Assembly: GCA_050633285.1 (NCBI GenBank)
Contig: JBOEGG010000004.1
Location: 1-64,000, forward strand
Reading direction: 5' to 3'
Origin: UBA1672 sp050633285
Lineage (GTDB): Bacteria; Pseudomonadota; Alphaproteobacteria; Micavibrionales; Micavibrionaceae
DNA length: 64,000 bases
Shown: positions 7,581-15,916 of the stretch, piece by piece
Layout: every line of letters begins with the position of its first letter
Numbering within the stretch: the first letter of the stretch is position 1
Position numbers and translations under genes: made by a program
Notes under the pieces: generated by a model
What the model saw: the letters and a program-made list of their open reading frames with translations, nothing else
Told to the model about the DNA's origin: nothing
Database searches by the model: none

Positions 7581-9314
7581 TTAGGATGTATCCTCACGCA
7601 ACACCTCAAGACCACCATAGTCCACCTTTTGTAACCACTCGTTCAACTTTTGCACACTATACCCAGCGCCATAGCGATCTGACATGTCCTGACTAGAGTG
7701 CCCCTGAAGTGCATCCATAATCTCTTTGGGAATATCATTCTCTCTACAAGCATCCTCAAAGGTGTGTCTGAAGGAGTGGAAGGAGTTCTTCTTTGTCTTC
7801 ACCTTGATATTCGTTAGGAAGCGAGAGAAGAATTTAGAGAAGATGTAGCTGTATGTCCCGTCATTCCCTTTTTGTGCGTCATCGAATATCCGTTCTTGGG
7901 TATCTTTACAGTGCGTATTGTCGGCCTTTCTTTTGATAAACTCTAGGAGACCACACTGGATAAGTATGTCGTGTATTGGTATATTGCGGTGAGAGGAATT
8001 GTTCTTCAGGGTTTTCCCGTCATCTGCATTTATATCAAAATAGTGTATGTCATCTACGGTGCGTATATCACAGAAGCGTAACTGTAATATCTCATCCATC
8101 CTCATGCCTGAATACAAGCTGATGAGAGGTGTCCAATATCTAGCTGTGTTGACCATTGAATAGTTGCCTACCTCACTCCATTTTCTTTCTGATACACACC
8201 CAGTATATATAGGCGCACTAAAGATGGTGTTGAGTTCTTCTATAGTGAAACCTTCACGAGCTGCTCGGGGGGATTCTGTGGTAGTGACAGTAAGCCCAAT
8301 AAAAGGATTCGTTTCTACCTCGTCATAGTTCTTTAGCATCCAATTCCATAGAGAGCCTGTGAAGCAGAGGATTTTGTTGAGGTTGCTAATTGACATGGGA
8401 GGCATGTCTAGCTTAATGGCTTTCTTGGCGGCCTTATCAATGCGTAGCCCCTTTAGTTCCTTCTTTAGGCTCCAACTAGGGGGGAGTGTTGAGAGGGTGT
8501 TTTTGTAGTCTCTGGCATTACTCTTTGTATACTCATTGATTGGTTTATCACCCACCATATTGATAAAGTGTGTTGCCCATACTCGGTGCTCTCTCGCGGT
8601 CTTAGGTCTCCATGCTGCTCTTGATTTATCCTCTATCCATTCTTCCATTACCGCTGAGAGGAGAGGAGCATTTGAGTTTTCTTGTGCAGAGGCTTTAGGT
8701 GTCTCTGGTGTTTCCACTATAGAACCTTCGTTACGCTCACCTATGGCCTTCTGTGCACGAATGGAGGCCTCTTGGAGTGTCCTTGAGATCTTCTTATGGG
8801 CTAGTGAACCTTCTTCTATATTCAGGCATACGTTAGACCAACTTATAACCTCAATAGCTTCCCCCTCATAAAAGCCTTCAGTGACCCCTTGGGCATAATC
8901 ACTCTTGGTTATGGAGGTTAGGGTTTCTCCCATTTCTGTATATTCTGAGAAAGTGTTGGTAGGTGTCTTTCGCTGGGTGCCTCTATAGAATCCCTCAAGG
9001 CGTGTCTCTTCGTCTTCCTCAAGGCGGTATTGGTAATACACATCATGGATATGTTTTAGCTGTTCACTAGTGATGTCCTTCAGGCGAGGGCTTGAGGTTC
9101 TCTTGAGTTCCTCTCGGTGTTGTTCGAATTGGTTTTCTATTCTGGCTACCTCTTTACGCACACGTTTAATTGCTTCTTGGTAGTCCTTAGTTTTCAGTGA
9201 GAATAATTCCTCTCTTTTGCCATAGGTTTTGGCTATATCCGTGGGTACTCTTAAGCGGAAATAATATACCGCTCCACGGCGTATCAAATATGTCTGTTTG
9301 GCCACCTCAGTCAT
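7581..9314 (-). CDS. Tyrosine site-specific integrase
   Basis: A 577-residue tyrosine recombinase expected to integrate and excise the element at tRNA-Ser. The N-terminus (YLIRRGAVYYFRLRVPTDIA) is the DUF6538-type arm or DNA-binding module; a long linker follows; a SAM-like core-binding domain lies at about 215-330 and the catalytic domain at about 355-560. Catalytic residues are visible: Arg405 in SGMRMDEIL, His513 and Arg516 in HSFRHTF, His539 in LQGHS and the nucleophile Tyr548 in SDRYG. The ATG at 9314 has an AAGGA immediately adjacent; the in-frame GTG at 9305 has that AAGGA at a better spacing of about 9 and may be the true start. It lies about 90 bases from tRNA-Ser, as expected next to an att site. 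Confidence 0.95.
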   Translation of the reverse strand: MTEVAKQTYLIRRGAVYYFRLRVPTDIAKTYGKREELFSLKTKDYQEAIKRVRKEVARIENQFEQHREELKRTSSPRLKDITSEQLKHIHDVYYQYRLEEDEETRLEGFYRGTQRKTPTNTFSEYTEMGETLTSITKSDYAQGVTEGFYEGEAIEVISWSNVCLNIEEGSLAHKKISRTLQEASIRAQKAIGERNEGSIVETPETPKASAQENSNAPLLSAVMEEWIEDKSRAAWRPKTAREHRVWATHFINMVGDKPINEYTKSNARDYKNTLSTLPPSWSLKKELKGLRIDKAAKKAIKLDMPPMSISNLNKILCFTGSLWNWMLKNYDEVETNPFIGLTVTTTESPRAAREGFTIEELNTIFSAPIYTGCVSERKWSEVGNYSMVNTARYWTPLISLYSGMRMDEILQLRFCDIRTVDDIHYFDINADDGKTLKNNSSHRNIPIHDILIQCGLLEFIKRKADNTHCKDTQERIFDDAQKGNDGTYSYIFSKFFSRFLTNIKVKTKKNSFHSFRHTFEDACRENDIPKEIMDALQGHSSQDMSDRYGAGYSVQKLNEWLQKVDYGGLEVLREDTS

Positions 9315-9404
9315 TCCTTTTGTGTAGCACTATTGTGGTGCAATGGCAAACCTAAGGTACTGAAGTTTAATAACTATTTGATTTAAAAGGGATGAGGGAG
9401 GCAA

Positions 9405-9494
9405 TGGAGGAGAGGATGGGATTCGAACCCACGTTAGGTTTAACCCTAAACACGCTTTCCAAGCGTGCGCCTTAAACCACTCGGCCACCTCTCC
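9405..9494 (-). tRNA. tRNA-Ser (anticodon GGA)
   Basis: The minus strand folds as a class II tRNA: acceptor stem GGAGAGG with CCTCTCC, D-arm start GCCGAGTGG, anticodon stem CACGC with GCGTG around the loop TTGGAAA (anticodon GGA, serine), a long variable arm (TTTAGGGTTAAACCTAA), and a T-arm containing GGTTCGAATCC. The encoded 3' end reads T plus CCA, so the discriminator would be U73 rather than the G73 usual for serine tRNAs. The 3' half is the likely attachment site of the adjacent element, so the terminal bases may come from the element. Confidence 0.95.
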
Positions 9495-9611
9495 ATTGAA
9501 TTGCTCGCGCAGATTAGACATTCTTTTCTAAAATTTCAAGTCCAACCTTTTCGAATCTTATTATCGCTGATAGAATGATCGCTGTTTTTTGGTAATTAAG
9601 GTACTTTATTC

Positions 9612-10160
9612 ATGCGCAAAATTTTGTTTTTTTTACTTCTTCTCCCTGCTGTTGCGGCGTTGGGGCATGATGCTTATTTCTTTTACCAAAACCAAGATAA
9701 GGGATTCCGTCTTACTGATTTGGGTGCTTTTTGGGATAAATATCATAAAGAAAGCCATGATCAGTGGAAGGTGAAGTTACAGGAAATCACTTCTTCTATG
9801 GATGATATGTCGTCCTCTGTTTTGCCGATAGGTCAAGAGACTGCGGAGCAGATCAAGGATGATGTGCAAGCCGATAAGCCTGATTATATGCAGGAATTTT
9901 CACAAGTGGATAATAAAAGTGGTGCGCAGATTAAGGCTGCTGCTTCTCCTCAGGGGCTTGTGCAGGGGAATGCGAGCGGTTTGCAAAAGTTCATAGGGTT
10001 TTTGTTGGAGCAAAAAGCCGTGTTTGTTTTTCTAGCTATTGCCTTTATTGCTTATCTTCTTAACCTTATTCTTAGTCGTTTATGTGCGGGGAAGAGCAGT
10101 ATGGATAAGCTTGATAAGCATAAGAAGAAAAAAGGGCAATATAAGTACGGACGTAAATGA
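9612..10160 (+). CDS. Hypothetical membrane protein with two TM helices
   Basis: A 182-residue protein with an N-terminal hydrophobic segment (residues 3-18, signal peptide or signal anchor), a polar middle part of about 100 residues rich in Asp, Gln and Ser, a second membrane helix at about 133-155 (VFVFLAIAFIAYLLNLIL), and a strongly basic C-terminal tail (KHKKKKGQYKYGRK). This suggests a periplasmic loop with a cytoplasmic basic tail. It is the first chromosomal gene beyond tRNA-Ser and converges with the hydrolase gene only 6 bases away. No function recognised. Confidence 0.65.
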   Translation: MRKILFFLLLLPAVAALGHDAYFFYQNQDKGFRLTDLGAFWDKYHKESHDQWKVKLQEITSSMDDMSSSVLPIGQETAEQIKDDVQADKPDYMQEFSQVDNKSGAQIKAAASPQGLVQGNASGLQKFIGFLLEQKAVFVFLAIAFIAYLLNLILSRLCAGKSSMDKLDKHKKKKGQYKYGRK

Positions 10161-10166
10161 TACTGT

Positions 10167-10931
10167 TTATGTGCTCTGTTTTGATAATATAGAAACATGT
10201 TCGTCAATTTTTTTGAGGTCTTCAGGCCTTGAAAGGCGATGGTCGCCGTCTTCTATGAAAATGATTTCAGTTTCTGGCCCTTGGAAGCATTCTTTTATTT
10301 TTAGTGCTTTTTCCCATGCAACATCGGCATCTTTTTTACCTTGTATTAGGGTGAGAGGCGCATTTATATCATGGGTTTTTGTGAGTAGAGATTGTGCTTT
10401 TCCATCTTCCAGTAATGCGCGGGTGAAGATATACGGCTCGTCTGAATAATCGTTAGGAACTTCTAAGCGGTCTTTTTCTATGACCATTTGGCGTTGATCA
10501 TCCGTCATTTTGTTTTCAATATCGGTGGTGAAGTCGGGGGCGGCAGCAATGCCGATGACGCCTTTGATATGCTGGCTACGTTTTAATAAGAGTAGTAGTG
10601 ATATCCAGCCGCCCATGGATGAGCCGACAAGGATAACGTCGCGCGATACGATGTTATCAAAGATGTCGATTGCATCTTGTGCCCATTTCCCAATGGTGCC
10701 ATCGATAAATGCGCCATCAGAAATACCGTGTCCGGTGTAGTCGAAGCGTAAGAATTCTTGTCCACGTTTTTGACATTGTTCTTGCAGGTAGATTGCTTTG
10801 GTGCCTTCCATATCGGATTTAAAGCCTCCTAAAAACATAACCGCAGGCACTTCTTTCCCTGTTTTTCCTGCGGGGATATGTATGTAGGCGATCTTTTCAG
10901 ATTGGGTGTTGATATGGTGGGAAACGTCCAT
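10167..10931 (-). CDS. Alpha/beta hydrolase
   Basis: A 254-residue alpha/beta-fold serine hydrolase resembling the ABHD10 or palmitoyl-thioesterase-like group. Visible features are the oxyanion-region motif FLGGFKSD at about 33-40, FDYTGHG at 63-69, the nucleophile elbow GSSMGG with Ser105, an acid residue near 201-203 (GKKDADV) and His231 in DGDHRLS. No signal peptide, so cytoplasmic. It sits alone between convergent and divergent neighbours. The substrate cannot be told from sequence; esterase or thioesterase activity is likely. Confidence 0.85.
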   Translation of the reverse strand: MDVSHHINTQSEKIAYIHIPAGKTGKEVPAVMFLGGFKSDMEGTKAIYLQEQCQKRGQEFLRFDYTGHGISDGAFIDGTIGKWAQDAIDIFDNIVSRDVILVGSSMGGWISLLLLLKRSQHIKGVIGIAAAPDFTTDIENKMTDDQRQMVIEKDRLEVPNDYSDEPYIFTRALLEDGKAQSLLTKTHDINAPLTLIQGKKDADVAWEKALKIKECFQGPETEIIFIEDGDHRLSRPEDLKKIDEHVSILSKQST

Positions 10932-11050
10932 GCTTTGTTATCCTTCGCTTTTGGATTTTGGTCTGTTTTTTATAGCATAGACAGGGGATAATAAAAGCAG
11001 GAGAAGAAAAGCTCTTTCCAGATTGATAAAAGATCACTATTTTAAAATGC

Positions 11051-12271
11051 ATGAATGATATTATGAATGATCAACCTGTTATTATGCAAGTTATCCCCGA
11101 GCTTGGCGCCGGTGGGGCGGAGCAAGGGTGTATTGATGTTGCTGCTGAAATTGTCAAGGCGGGTGGGAAAGCTATCGTTGTTTCCAATGGTGGTTATCGC
11201 GTGTCAGAGCTTGGCCGTATTGGGGCGATGCATATAGATTTACCGGTGCACAGTAAAAACCCTGTTGTTATGTGGAATAATATAGGGCGTTTACGGAAAG
11301 TTATTAATCGTCATAACGTTGGAATTGTACATGCACGTAGTCGCGCACCCGCGTGGAGTGCTTGGCGCGCATGTAAGGGAACGAACGCACATTTTATGAC
11401 GACATGTCATGCTCCTTATAATATTAGTGGAGAGGCTAAGCGTTTATATAACGGCTCAATTGCGAATGGAGAGATTGTGATTGCGATCTCTGACTATGTT
11501 GCAAATTACCTCAAAGAAAATTATACGATTGCGCATGATAAGATTAAGACTATTCATCGCGGTATACCGATTGAACGTTTTCACCCCACAGGTGTGACGG
11601 CGGAGCGTATGATTGATCTTGCGACGGAGTGGCGTATTCCTGATGGTGCGCAGGTTGTGATGTTGCCCGGGCGTGTTACCCGGTGGAAAGGGCACCATGT
11701 TTTAATTGATGCTATGGCGAAGCTTAATCGCGATGATGTCTTTTGTGTCATTATTGGATCGGATCAGGGGCGCACTGAGTATCGCAAAGAATTAGAGAAG
11801 ACGATTGAAGAGAAGGGGATTGGTGCGCAAGTACGCATGGTGGATCAGTGTCATGATATGCCTGCGGCGTATATGCTTGCCACTGTTGTTGTTTCGGCCT
11901 CTACTGACCCGGAAGGGTTTGGACGTATTCCTGTAGAAGCGCAAGCGATGGGGCGCCCGATTATTGCCACTGACCATGGTGGTGCGCAGGAAACTGTTGT
12001 GCGTGGTCAGACGGGGTGGCTTGTCCCGCATTCGGATTCTGATGCGTTGGCGCAGGCGATTGATGAGGTATTGTCCTTAACCGCGATGCAGCGCGCTGTC
12101 CTTGCAACGCGTTCAATGGCGCATGTTGCGGCGCATTTCACAAAGGATATTATGGTTTCTAAAACGTTGGATATCTATGCGGATCTTTTAAAGAATGACA
12201 TGAAGTCTCCTAATAGAGCGGAGCCATTTCACGAAAGTACACAGCAAGATAAGGCAAGTGCGGCCGAGTAG
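11051..12271 (+). CDS. Glycosyltransferase family 4
   Basis: A 406-residue GT-B glycosyltransferase of family 4. The N-terminal domain starts with VIPELGAGGAEQG, a typical acceptor-side glycine motif, and the C-terminal domain carries MLPGRVTRWKGHHVLIDA, then DPEGFGRIPVEAQAMGRPIIATDHGG, the nucleotide-sugar binding motif with its EX7E-like glutamates. It probably adds a sugar to lipopolysaccharide or another envelope glycan at the cytoplasmic face. The stop is followed after two bases by the start of a GT9 gene, so the two are almost certainly an operon. A second Met lies at codon 5. Confidence 0.9.
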   Translation: MNDIMNDQPVIMQVIPELGAGGAEQGCIDVAAEIVKAGGKAIVVSNGGYRVSELGRIGAMHIDLPVHSKNPVVMWNNIGRLRKVINRHNVGIVHARSRAPAWSAWRACKGTNAHFMTTCHAPYNISGEAKRLYNGSIANGEIVIAISDYVANYLKENYTIAHDKIKTIHRGIPIERFHPTGVTAERMIDLATEWRIPDGAQVVMLPGRVTRWKGHHVLIDAMAKLNRDDVFCVIIGSDQGRTEYRKELEKTIEEKGIGAQVRMVDQCHDMPAAYMLATVVVSASTDPEGFGRIPVEAQAMGRPIIATDHGGAQETVVRGQTGWLVPHSDSDALAQAIDEVLSLTAMQRAVLATRSMAHVAAHFTKDIMVSKTLDIYADLLKNDMKSPNRAEPFHESTQQDKASAAE

Positions 12272-12273
12272 TT

Positions 12274-13221
12274 ATGAGTTCTTCTGAAATGCAGATCAGT
12301 GAAAAAATATTGGTTATCAAGCTTAGTGCGCTGGGTGATTTTATTCAGGCATTGGGGCCTATGGCCGCGATTCGTAAGCATCATCCGAATGCGCATATAA
12401 CGTTGCTGACAACTAAAATGTTTAAGGTATTTGGTGAGCGATGTGGTTATTTTGATGATATCCAGATTGATGCTCGTCCGGGAGCGTTGGATCTTGTCGG
12501 TTGGCTTTCATTACGAAAGAGATTGAGGCAAGGTGATTTCTCTCGTGCTTATGATTTGCAGAATAATGATCGTAGTTGCAATTATTATAAATTATTTTCT
12601 TCGAAGCCAGAGTGGGTTGGTATTGCAAGGGGGGCGTCGCATAGAAATACGTCACCTGACAGAACGGCAGGACACGCATTTGATGGGCATTGTCAAACGC
12701 TCGGTCTGGCAGGGATTTCTACAGTAAGTGTTGATGATATGAGTTGGGTTAAGGAGGATATCTCGCGTTTTAACCTGCAAAAGCCTTATGTTATTTTTGT
12801 GCCTGGATCTGCGCCCCAACACCCTCAGAAACGTTGGCCACAAGAATCGTATGGAGCGCTTGCTCACAAATTTGTTGAAAGGGGTGTTCAGGTTGTTTTG
12901 CTTGGCACAGATGCGGAGAAAGAAGTGACTGATGCGATTTCTCAGATATGTCCGCAAGCTCTAAACCTAACGGGGCAAACATCTTTGTTTGAGATTGTTA
13001 CGCTTGCCCATGGTGCATCTGGTGCTATTGGAAATGATACTGGCCCTATGCATATGATTGGCCCAACAGGATGTCGGTCTCTTGCTTTATTTTCATCGCA
13101 TAGTGATCCGCTTCGTCATGCCCCTAAAGGGAAATGTGTTGATACATTGCAGAAAGATGAATTGAGCAGTTTATCTGTTGATTGTGTTTTGGAAACGTTT
13201 GATTGTATTGAAGAAAAGTAA
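12274..13221 (+). CDS. Glycosyltransferase family 9, heptosyltransferase-like
   Basis: A 315-residue GT9 protein of the ADP-heptose:LPS heptosyltransferase type. It begins with ILVIKLSALGDFIQALGP, the typical GT9 start, and has FVPGSAPQHPQKRWP for the nucleotide-sugar site plus GNDTGPMHM near the C-terminus, with the Asp-Thr-Gly-Pro motif of the family. It likely transfers a heptose or related sugar onto the LPS core, working with the GT4 encoded just upstream in the same operon. The exact acceptor cannot be assigned. Confidence 0.88.
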   Translation: MSSSEMQISEKILVIKLSALGDFIQALGPMAAIRKHHPNAHITLLTTKMFKVFGERCGYFDDIQIDARPGALDLVGWLSLRKRLRQGDFSRAYDLQNNDRSCNYYKLFSSKPEWVGIARGASHRNTSPDRTAGHAFDGHCQTLGLAGISTVSVDDMSWVKEDISRFNLQKPYVIFVPGSAPQHPQKRWPQESYGALAHKFVERGVQVVLLGTDAEKEVTDAISQICPQALNLTGQTSLFEIVTLAHGASGAIGNDTGPMHMIGPTGCRSLALFSSHSDPLRHAPKGKCVDTLQKDELSSLSVDCVLETFDCIEEK

Positions 13222-13237
13222 GATAACACCCTTAGGT

Positions 13238-13555
13238 TTATATTGGGATTGCCCCACCTTCTTCCGGGCAATATATATCATAAAGGCATTTGAGGACTTC
13301 GTTTGTTGCGGCGTCATCAAGGGAGTAGTAGATTGTTTGTGCTTCACGGCGTGTGTGAACAAGGCGATCGCGGCGCAAACGGGCAAGGTGTTGAGACAAT
13401 GCAGATTGGCTCAAACCTATAATTTCTTCTAGTTCACCGACGCTTTTTTCCCCTTTATATAATGCACAAACGATAAGCAAACGCTTTTCATTTGATAGGG
13501 CTTTGAGCAGGCTGACGGCAATGTCTACATTATGCTCAATTTCATTTACATCCAT
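13238..13555 (-). CDS. ArsR-family repressor, BigR/SqrR-like
   Basis: A 105-residue winged helix-turn-helix regulator of the ArsR family. The recognition helix region is SQSALSQHLARLRRDRLV, followed by a beta wing (HTRREAQTIYYSL). It lacks the CxC metal site of classical ArsR but has Cys30 in LLIVCAL and Cys96 in YDIYC, 66 residues apart, which is the spacing of the redox dithiol in BigR/SqrR persulfide sensors. Cys90 is an extra cysteine. This suggests a sulfide- or persulfide-responsive repressor. No sulfide-detoxification gene is adjacent, so the target may be elsewhere. The 140-base AT-rich upstream region may hold its own operator. Confidence 0.85.
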   Translation of the reverse strand: MDVNEIEHNVDIAVSLLKALSNEKRLLIVCALYKGEKSVGELEEIIGLSQSALSQHLARLRRDRLVHTRREAQTIYYSLDDAATNEVLKCLYDIYCPEEGGAIPI

Positions 13556-13695
13556 ACTTTAAATGTCTCGTTTTGATGTCTTAATAATAATTTTTATCAA
13601 TAAAGAAACTTAAAATTACACACTTTAATGTGTAAATATAATTTAAAAACAATATATTCTAATTATACCTATTTTCGTTATAAATCAAGATAATA

Positions 13696-14484
13696 CTATG
13701 ATTGGTGCTTTTTCGAGGGACTAAACGATAGTAGAAACTCTGATAAGCGATAAGGTATTACCATAGACAACCATACAATTCCTTTGGTTGCAATCGGAAA
13801 TGCAATTTGCCCTTTATTTTGATGTAAACCTTTGGCAATAATCTGTGCTGCTTTATCTGCATTCATCAAAAAGGGCATGGGGAAATCATTTGCGTCTGTT
13901 ATTGCTGATTTGATAAATCCAGGGCAAATGACATTAACACGTACACCTGTTTTTCTTAAAGCGCCACGTAAGGCTTCGCCGTATGTTTTGACGGCGGCTT
14001 TGGATGCGCAGTAGGCTGGTGCGCCCGGCCAACCTTTAAATCCTGCGAGGGAGCCTAGGAGGGCTATCTGCCCATGGCCGCGCTCAATCATTCGGGCTTG
14101 TAGGGCTTCTATTGTGTTGAGTACGCCATATAGATTTATATCGAATATGGCGTGGATTTGTTCTGGTGATTCGCTTGTCGTATTGTTCCCGGTGCCGGCG
14201 GATATACCGGCATTGGCAATGAGGAGGTCTACGGGGTATTGATCGTCTATTGTTTTCATCCATGTGATGAGTTCTTCACGTTTTCTGACATCAATAATTT
14301 TGGTAATAACGTGTGCGCCTTGTTCTCTACATATGGTTGCTGTTTGATCAAGGCGGGTTTGGTTCCGTCCGATCAAGCCAAGTGTTATACCTTTTTGTGC
14401 GTAATATTTTGCAAGTTCTTGACCGATGCCACTTGATGCGCCGGTGATGATAATTGTTTTTGGTGGAATGTTATGCGCAGTCAT
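13696..14484 (-). CDS. Short-chain dehydrogenase/reductase
   Basis: A 262-residue classical SDR. The cofactor motif TGASSGIGQELA lies at about 15-26, NAG at about 90-92, a serine near 143 (LLGSLAGF) and the catalytic YCASK (Tyr and Lys) at about 157-161, followed by the PG motif of VNVICPGFIKS. An Arg and Asn after the first beta strand (GRNQTR) suggest NADP(H). A hydrophobic C-terminal segment (IAFPIATKGIVWLSMVIPY) may associate with membranes, as in SDRs acting on lipids. The substrate is unknown. The gene is divergent from gmk. Confidence 0.88.
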   Translation of the reverse strand: MTAHNIPPKTIIITGASSGIGQELAKYYAQKGITLGLIGRNQTRLDQTATICREQGAHVITKIIDVRKREELITWMKTIDDQYPVDLLIANAGISAGTGNNTTSESPEQIHAIFDINLYGVLNTIEALQARMIERGHGQIALLGSLAGFKGWPGAPAYCASKAAVKTYGEALRGALRKTGVRVNVICPGFIKSAITDANDFPMPFLMNADKAAQIIAKGLHQNKGQIAFPIATKGIVWLSMVIPYRLSEFLLSFSPSKKHQS

Positions 14485-14577
14485 TTGCTCTGTTCCGCTA
14501 TTTTAGAATTGCGATTTTTATCTTCTATGTTTAGTTTGGAATTATACGCACTGCAATAAAACAATGAGAGACGAATA

Positions 14578-15219
14578 GTGAATAACATTAAACGTCGTGG
14601 ATTGATGTATGTGATGTCTTCTCCTTCGGGGGCAGGTAAAACAACAATCACACGCGCTCTTTTAAAAAAGAATGATGACCTGATTATTTCTGTTTCTGCC
14701 ACAACGCGGAGCAGGCGTGCAGGTGAAGTGCATGGTCAGGATTATTATTTTGTATCAACTGATGAGTTTCGAGACATGGTTGATAGTGGTGAGATGTTGG
14801 AGCATGCAAAAGTATTTGAAAATTATTACGGAACACCGCGCGCGCCTGTTGAAAAGGCCTTGTCAGAGGGGCGGGATGTTATTTTTGATATTGATTGGCA
14901 AGGGACGCAGCAATTATCCGAAATTGCGCGCGAAGATTTGGTAACAGTGTTTATTCTACCGCCTGCACGGGCGGAGCTTGAAAAACGTTTGCGCAACCGT
15001 TCGCGTGATACGATGGAATCGGAAAGTGATATTCGAGGGCGTATGTCAAAGGCGGCAGATGAAATGTCGCATTACACCGAATATGATTATGTGATTATCA
15101 ATAATGATGTTGAGCAGGCGATTGAGAAAGCGCAGTTGATTTTAGATGCTGAACGGATTAAGCGCCGACGTATGATTGGTTTATCTGATTTTGTACGTGG
15201 ATTGAAAGAGGGTTTGTAG
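14578..15219 (+). CDS. gmk: Guanylate kinase
   Basis: A 213-residue guanylate kinase that phosphorylates GMP to GDP with ATP in the cytoplasm. The P-loop SPSGAGKTT is at about 15-23, followed by the GMP-binding segment (SVSATTRSRRAGEVHGQDY), the YGT motif (YYGTPRAP) and DIDWQGTQQ. The lid and C-terminal parts are complete. Translation starts at GTG 14578, in line with the usual N-terminus. The gene stands alone, divergent from the SDR and convergent with the following hypothetical gene. Confidence 0.96.
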   Translation: MNNIKRRGLMYVMSSPSGAGKTTITRALLKKNDDLIISVSATTRSRRAGEVHGQDYYFVSTDEFRDMVDSGEMLEHAKVFENYYGTPRAPVEKALSEGRDVIFDIDWQGTQQLSEIAREDLVTVFILPPARAELEKRLRNRSRDTMESESDIRGRMSKAADEMSHYTEYDYVIINNDVEQAIEKAQLILDAERIKRRRMIGLSDFVRGLKEGL

Positions 15220-15226
15220 TCCATCT

Positions 15227-15766
15227 TTAGTGATGGTGTAAGCCATCATTATCCGGAGCGGGATATTCATCTTCTAATCGATCAAAAATATCTGCCATAT
15301 CTTGCGGGTGTAAATTGCGTTGTTGAATGAATTTATCAACGCGATTTATAACGTCTTCCATCTGATTTTCGTAATGCGTAAGTGGATCGAGAAGATCTTT
15401 TACTGTGTCTTTGTGCATTAAAACAACGGTTTCGGATTGTGATTTTGTTAGGCCAAGGGCAATTTCACCTGAACGTACCTTATTAAAATGTTCAGTCGGG
15501 TATTGCATATATGTTGTTTCCAAAGGAATATCGGCCATTTTCAGGAGAGCCTGTGCGTGCTCATCACATAGGATGAGGACATCGTCGTGCCCCTGAATAT
15601 GCCATTCAAAAATTTTGTTCTGGGTTGGGACTTCGTCAGTAATAGCGGCTTGATGATTGTAAAAAGCCGTACTGCCCTCGATAATGTCGGGGGTTTCCAA
15701 AAGGTTTTTGATCTTCTGGGCGACTAGGCCATTATGAAAGATATCCGTTAAATTTTTATTCACCAT
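15227..15766 (-). CDS. Hypothetical protein
   Basis: A roughly 179-residue acidic protein of unknown function. The frame is open to 15820, but that would need a TTG start, so the ATG at 15766 (MVNKNLTDIF) is preferred. No signal peptide or membrane helix. It has a His/Asp/Glu-rich composition with HIQGHDDVLILCDEHAQALLKMAD in the middle, and two helical segments near the C-terminus ending in HHH. It is convergent with gmk, 7 bases apart. I do not recognise a family. Confidence 0.6.
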   Translation of the reverse strand: MVNKNLTDIFHNGLVAQKIKNLLETPDIIEGSTAFYNHQAAITDEVPTQNKIFEWHIQGHDDVLILCDEHAQALLKMADIPLETTYMQYPTEHFNKVRSGEIALGLTKSQSETVVLMHKDTVKDLLDPLTHYENQMEDVINRVDKFIQQRNLHPQDMADIFDRLEDEYPAPDNDGLHHH

Positions 15767-15916
15767 CGTATGCACTTTTCTGTTTGTGTGACTGTATGTG
15801 CTTTTACGATGTGTTGTCAAAAAGAATGCATTTTTGGTATTTGCTGATAATTCATTTTGGCTTTTGTTTTAAACTTCGTTACTAATAGGGAAAGTTATTA
15901 TTTAAAGGGGGCAGTT

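Larger units (their letters stand above)
1..9408. mobile_element. Right part of a tRNA-Ser-integrated phage-like element
   Basis: The interval runs from the window edge to the 3' end of tRNA-Ser. It contains a serine recombinase, a T7-type RNA polymerase, small proteins without recognisable housekeeping function, and a tyrosine integrase directly downstream of the tRNA and transcribed in the same direction, the usual layout of an element integrated into a tRNA 3' end. The opposite attachment site must lie left of position 1; I saw no second copy of the tRNA 3' end in the window. No capsid, terminase or tail genes are visible, so intact prophage, remnant and satellite are all possible. The right boundary is placed at the tRNA end by inference. 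Confidence 0.75.

Noticed and set aside
9330..9521. Open frame of 63 codons on the minus strand
   Set aside because: It lies over the tRNA-Ser gene, whose fold is clear; the frame is incidental.
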